6,312 nt of DNA from Nitrospinaceae bacterium (GTDB lineage: Bacteria > Nitrospinota > Nitrospinia > Nitrospinales > VA-1), in assembly GCA_012961055.1 (NCBI GenBank), contig DUAA01000082.1:1-6312 (forward strand). Reading direction: 5' to 3'. Below the pieces are notes generated by a model. It had not been told where the DNA came from. It made no database searches and worked only from the letters and a program-made list of their open reading frames with translations. Positions 5,479-6,312 of the stretch are shown here, piece after piece; positions within the stretch are counted from its first letter, which is position 1; the number at the start of each line of letters is the position of its first letter. Made by a program: the position numbers and the translations under genes.

Positions 5479-6233
5479 GTTGGAATGTTAATGGACTGCG
5501 TGCGGTTGTCAAAAAAGGGTTTTTTGAATGGTTGGGTTCCGAAGCTCCTGATGTGGTTTGCCTGCAGGAGATTAAAGCTCGAACTGAAGATCTGGATGAA
5601 TCTATTTTAAATCCTGAGGGTTATCATGCGACCTGGAATCCCGCTGAGCGCAAGGGGTACAGTGGGGTGGCTATTTTTACAAAAAAGAAACCTAAAGCGG
5701 TTCATTATGGGATAGGAGAAGAGCGGTTTGATGTAGAAGGCCGTGTTATTAGACTTGAATTTAAAGACTTCGATTTGTTCAATGTATATTTCCCAAATGG
5801 CACCAGTGGGTCAGAAAGACTCAAATATAAAATGGAATTTTATGATACGTTTCTCGATCACTGTGAGGAACTGCGTGCGCAAGGAAAAGAGTTGGTGATC
5901 ACCGGAGATGTGAACACCGCCCACAAGGCCATTGACCTTAAAAACCCCAAATCCAACCAGAAGAATTCAGGATTTCTTCCGGAAGAGAGGGCTTGGGTCG
6001 ATAAATTTGTGTCGCATGGGTATGTAGACAGCTTCAGAGTGTTTCACCCGGAGCCAGATCAATACACCTGGTGGAGTTACCGATTCAATGTAAGGGCCAA
6101 GAATATTGGTTGGCGTATTGATTATTTTTTCGTTACCGAAAAACTTATGACCAAGGTTAAAGACTCTTTCATTCAACCAGATATCATGGGTTCAGACCAC
6201 TGCCCCATTGGCTTGGATATCAAGGCTAAATAA
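5466..6233 (+). CDS. xth: Exodeoxyribonuclease III (AP endonuclease, ExoIII/APE1 family)
   Basis: This 255-aa protein is a full-length Mg-dependent endonuclease/exonuclease/phosphatase-fold DNA repair enzyme. It cuts DNA 5' of abasic sites and removes 3' blocking groups in base excision repair. Key residues are all present: N7 in SWNVNGLR, metal ligand E35 in LQEIK, Y108 in NVYFPNG, D148 and N150 in TGDVNTAH, D219 in WRIDYFF, and the D244-H245 pair in GSDHCPI. W203 in YTWWSYR lies in the abasic-site pocket region typical of the family. The NVYFPNG and RLKYK sequences look closer to the APE1/ExoA branch than to E. coli XthA. The ATG at 5466 is preferred because homology begins there and AAGGA (5457-5461) is 4 bases upstream. 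A longer frame from TTG 5394 adds 24 residues with no family similarity. It appears to be a single gene; no clear terminator follows. Confidence 0.95.
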   Translation: MRILSWNVNGLRAVVKKGFFEWLGSEAPDVVCLQEIKARTEDLDESILNPEGYHATWNPAERKGYSGVAIFTKKKPKAVHYGIGEERFDVEGRVIRLEFKDFDLFNVYFPNGTSGSERLKYKMEFYDTFLDHCEELRAQGKELVITGDVNTAHKAIDLKNPKSNQKNSGFLPEERAWVDKFVSHGYVDSFRVFHPEPDQYTWWSYRFNVRAKNIGWRIDYFFVTEKLMTKVKDSFIQPDIMGSDHCPIGLDIKAK

Positions 6234-6312
6234 TTGGCACAGCTCTGGAACGTTTCCCGAATGTACGCATCTAACAATTTGCTATCCTGTTTGTTACAGG
6301 GAAGGAAGTGTT
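6234..6312. other. Downstream edge, no gene seen
   Basis: Only 79 bases remain after the ExoIII stop. They contain a small perfect hairpin, CCTGT (6286-6290) / ACAGG (6296-6300) with a 5-base loop and no T-run, then a purine-rich GGGAAGGAAG (6299-6308) that could be the ribosome-binding site of a gene starting beyond the window. Confidence 0.3.

Overview
The window is a stretch of bacterial chromosome, AT-rich between genes and more balanced within them. It carries four well-supported intact genes, a small membrane-protein gene and one decayed gene. The gene content (a TVP38/VTT membrane domain fused to a flavin disulfide oxidoreductase, a secreted formylglycine-generating-enzyme-like protein, a small Cys-rich secreted protein and an ExoIII/APE-type endonuclease) and the inner-membrane and secreted features suit a Gram-negative environmental bacterium. 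A deltaproteobacterial or Nitrospinota-like lineage would fit, but that is a weak impression from memory and no phylogenetic marker is present.

Layout. Positions 1-601 hold no gene I can support. There is an open frame running in from the left edge, an operator-like dyad (406-426) and a 17-bp-period direct repeat (548-574) just before the first gene. Positions 602-3562 form a tight two-gene unit: a 714-aa membrane-anchored disulfide oxidoreductase, then after 3 bp a secreted FGE/SUMF1-fold protein lacking the catalytic cysteines. A convergent gene on the minus strand (3638-4093) encodes a small secreted six-cysteine protein. Its leader holds a terminator-like hairpin, an alternative pairing and a 20-codon ORF, which together resemble a transcription attenuator. 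About 480 bp of AT-rich sequence without a clear gene follows.

Positions 4699-4986 encode a 95-aa three-pass membrane protein. Directly behind it, with its own ribosome-binding site, lies the start of a second small membrane-protein gene that is broken by an in-frame TAG and then degenerates (5008-5166). Between this remnant and the last gene are a long inverted repeat and short ORFs of uncertain status. Positions 5466-6233 encode exodeoxyribonuclease III, whose start codon is overlapped by a short ORF with a strong Shine-Dalgarno sequence.

How the genes may work together: the oxidoreductase and the FGE-like protein are probably co-translated, which suggests a shared envelope-related role in redox or metal handling. 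That is an inference. The ExoIII gene is a base-excision-repair enzyme with no evident link to its neighbours. I see no CRISPR array, tRNA, rRNA, intact insertion sequence or integrase.
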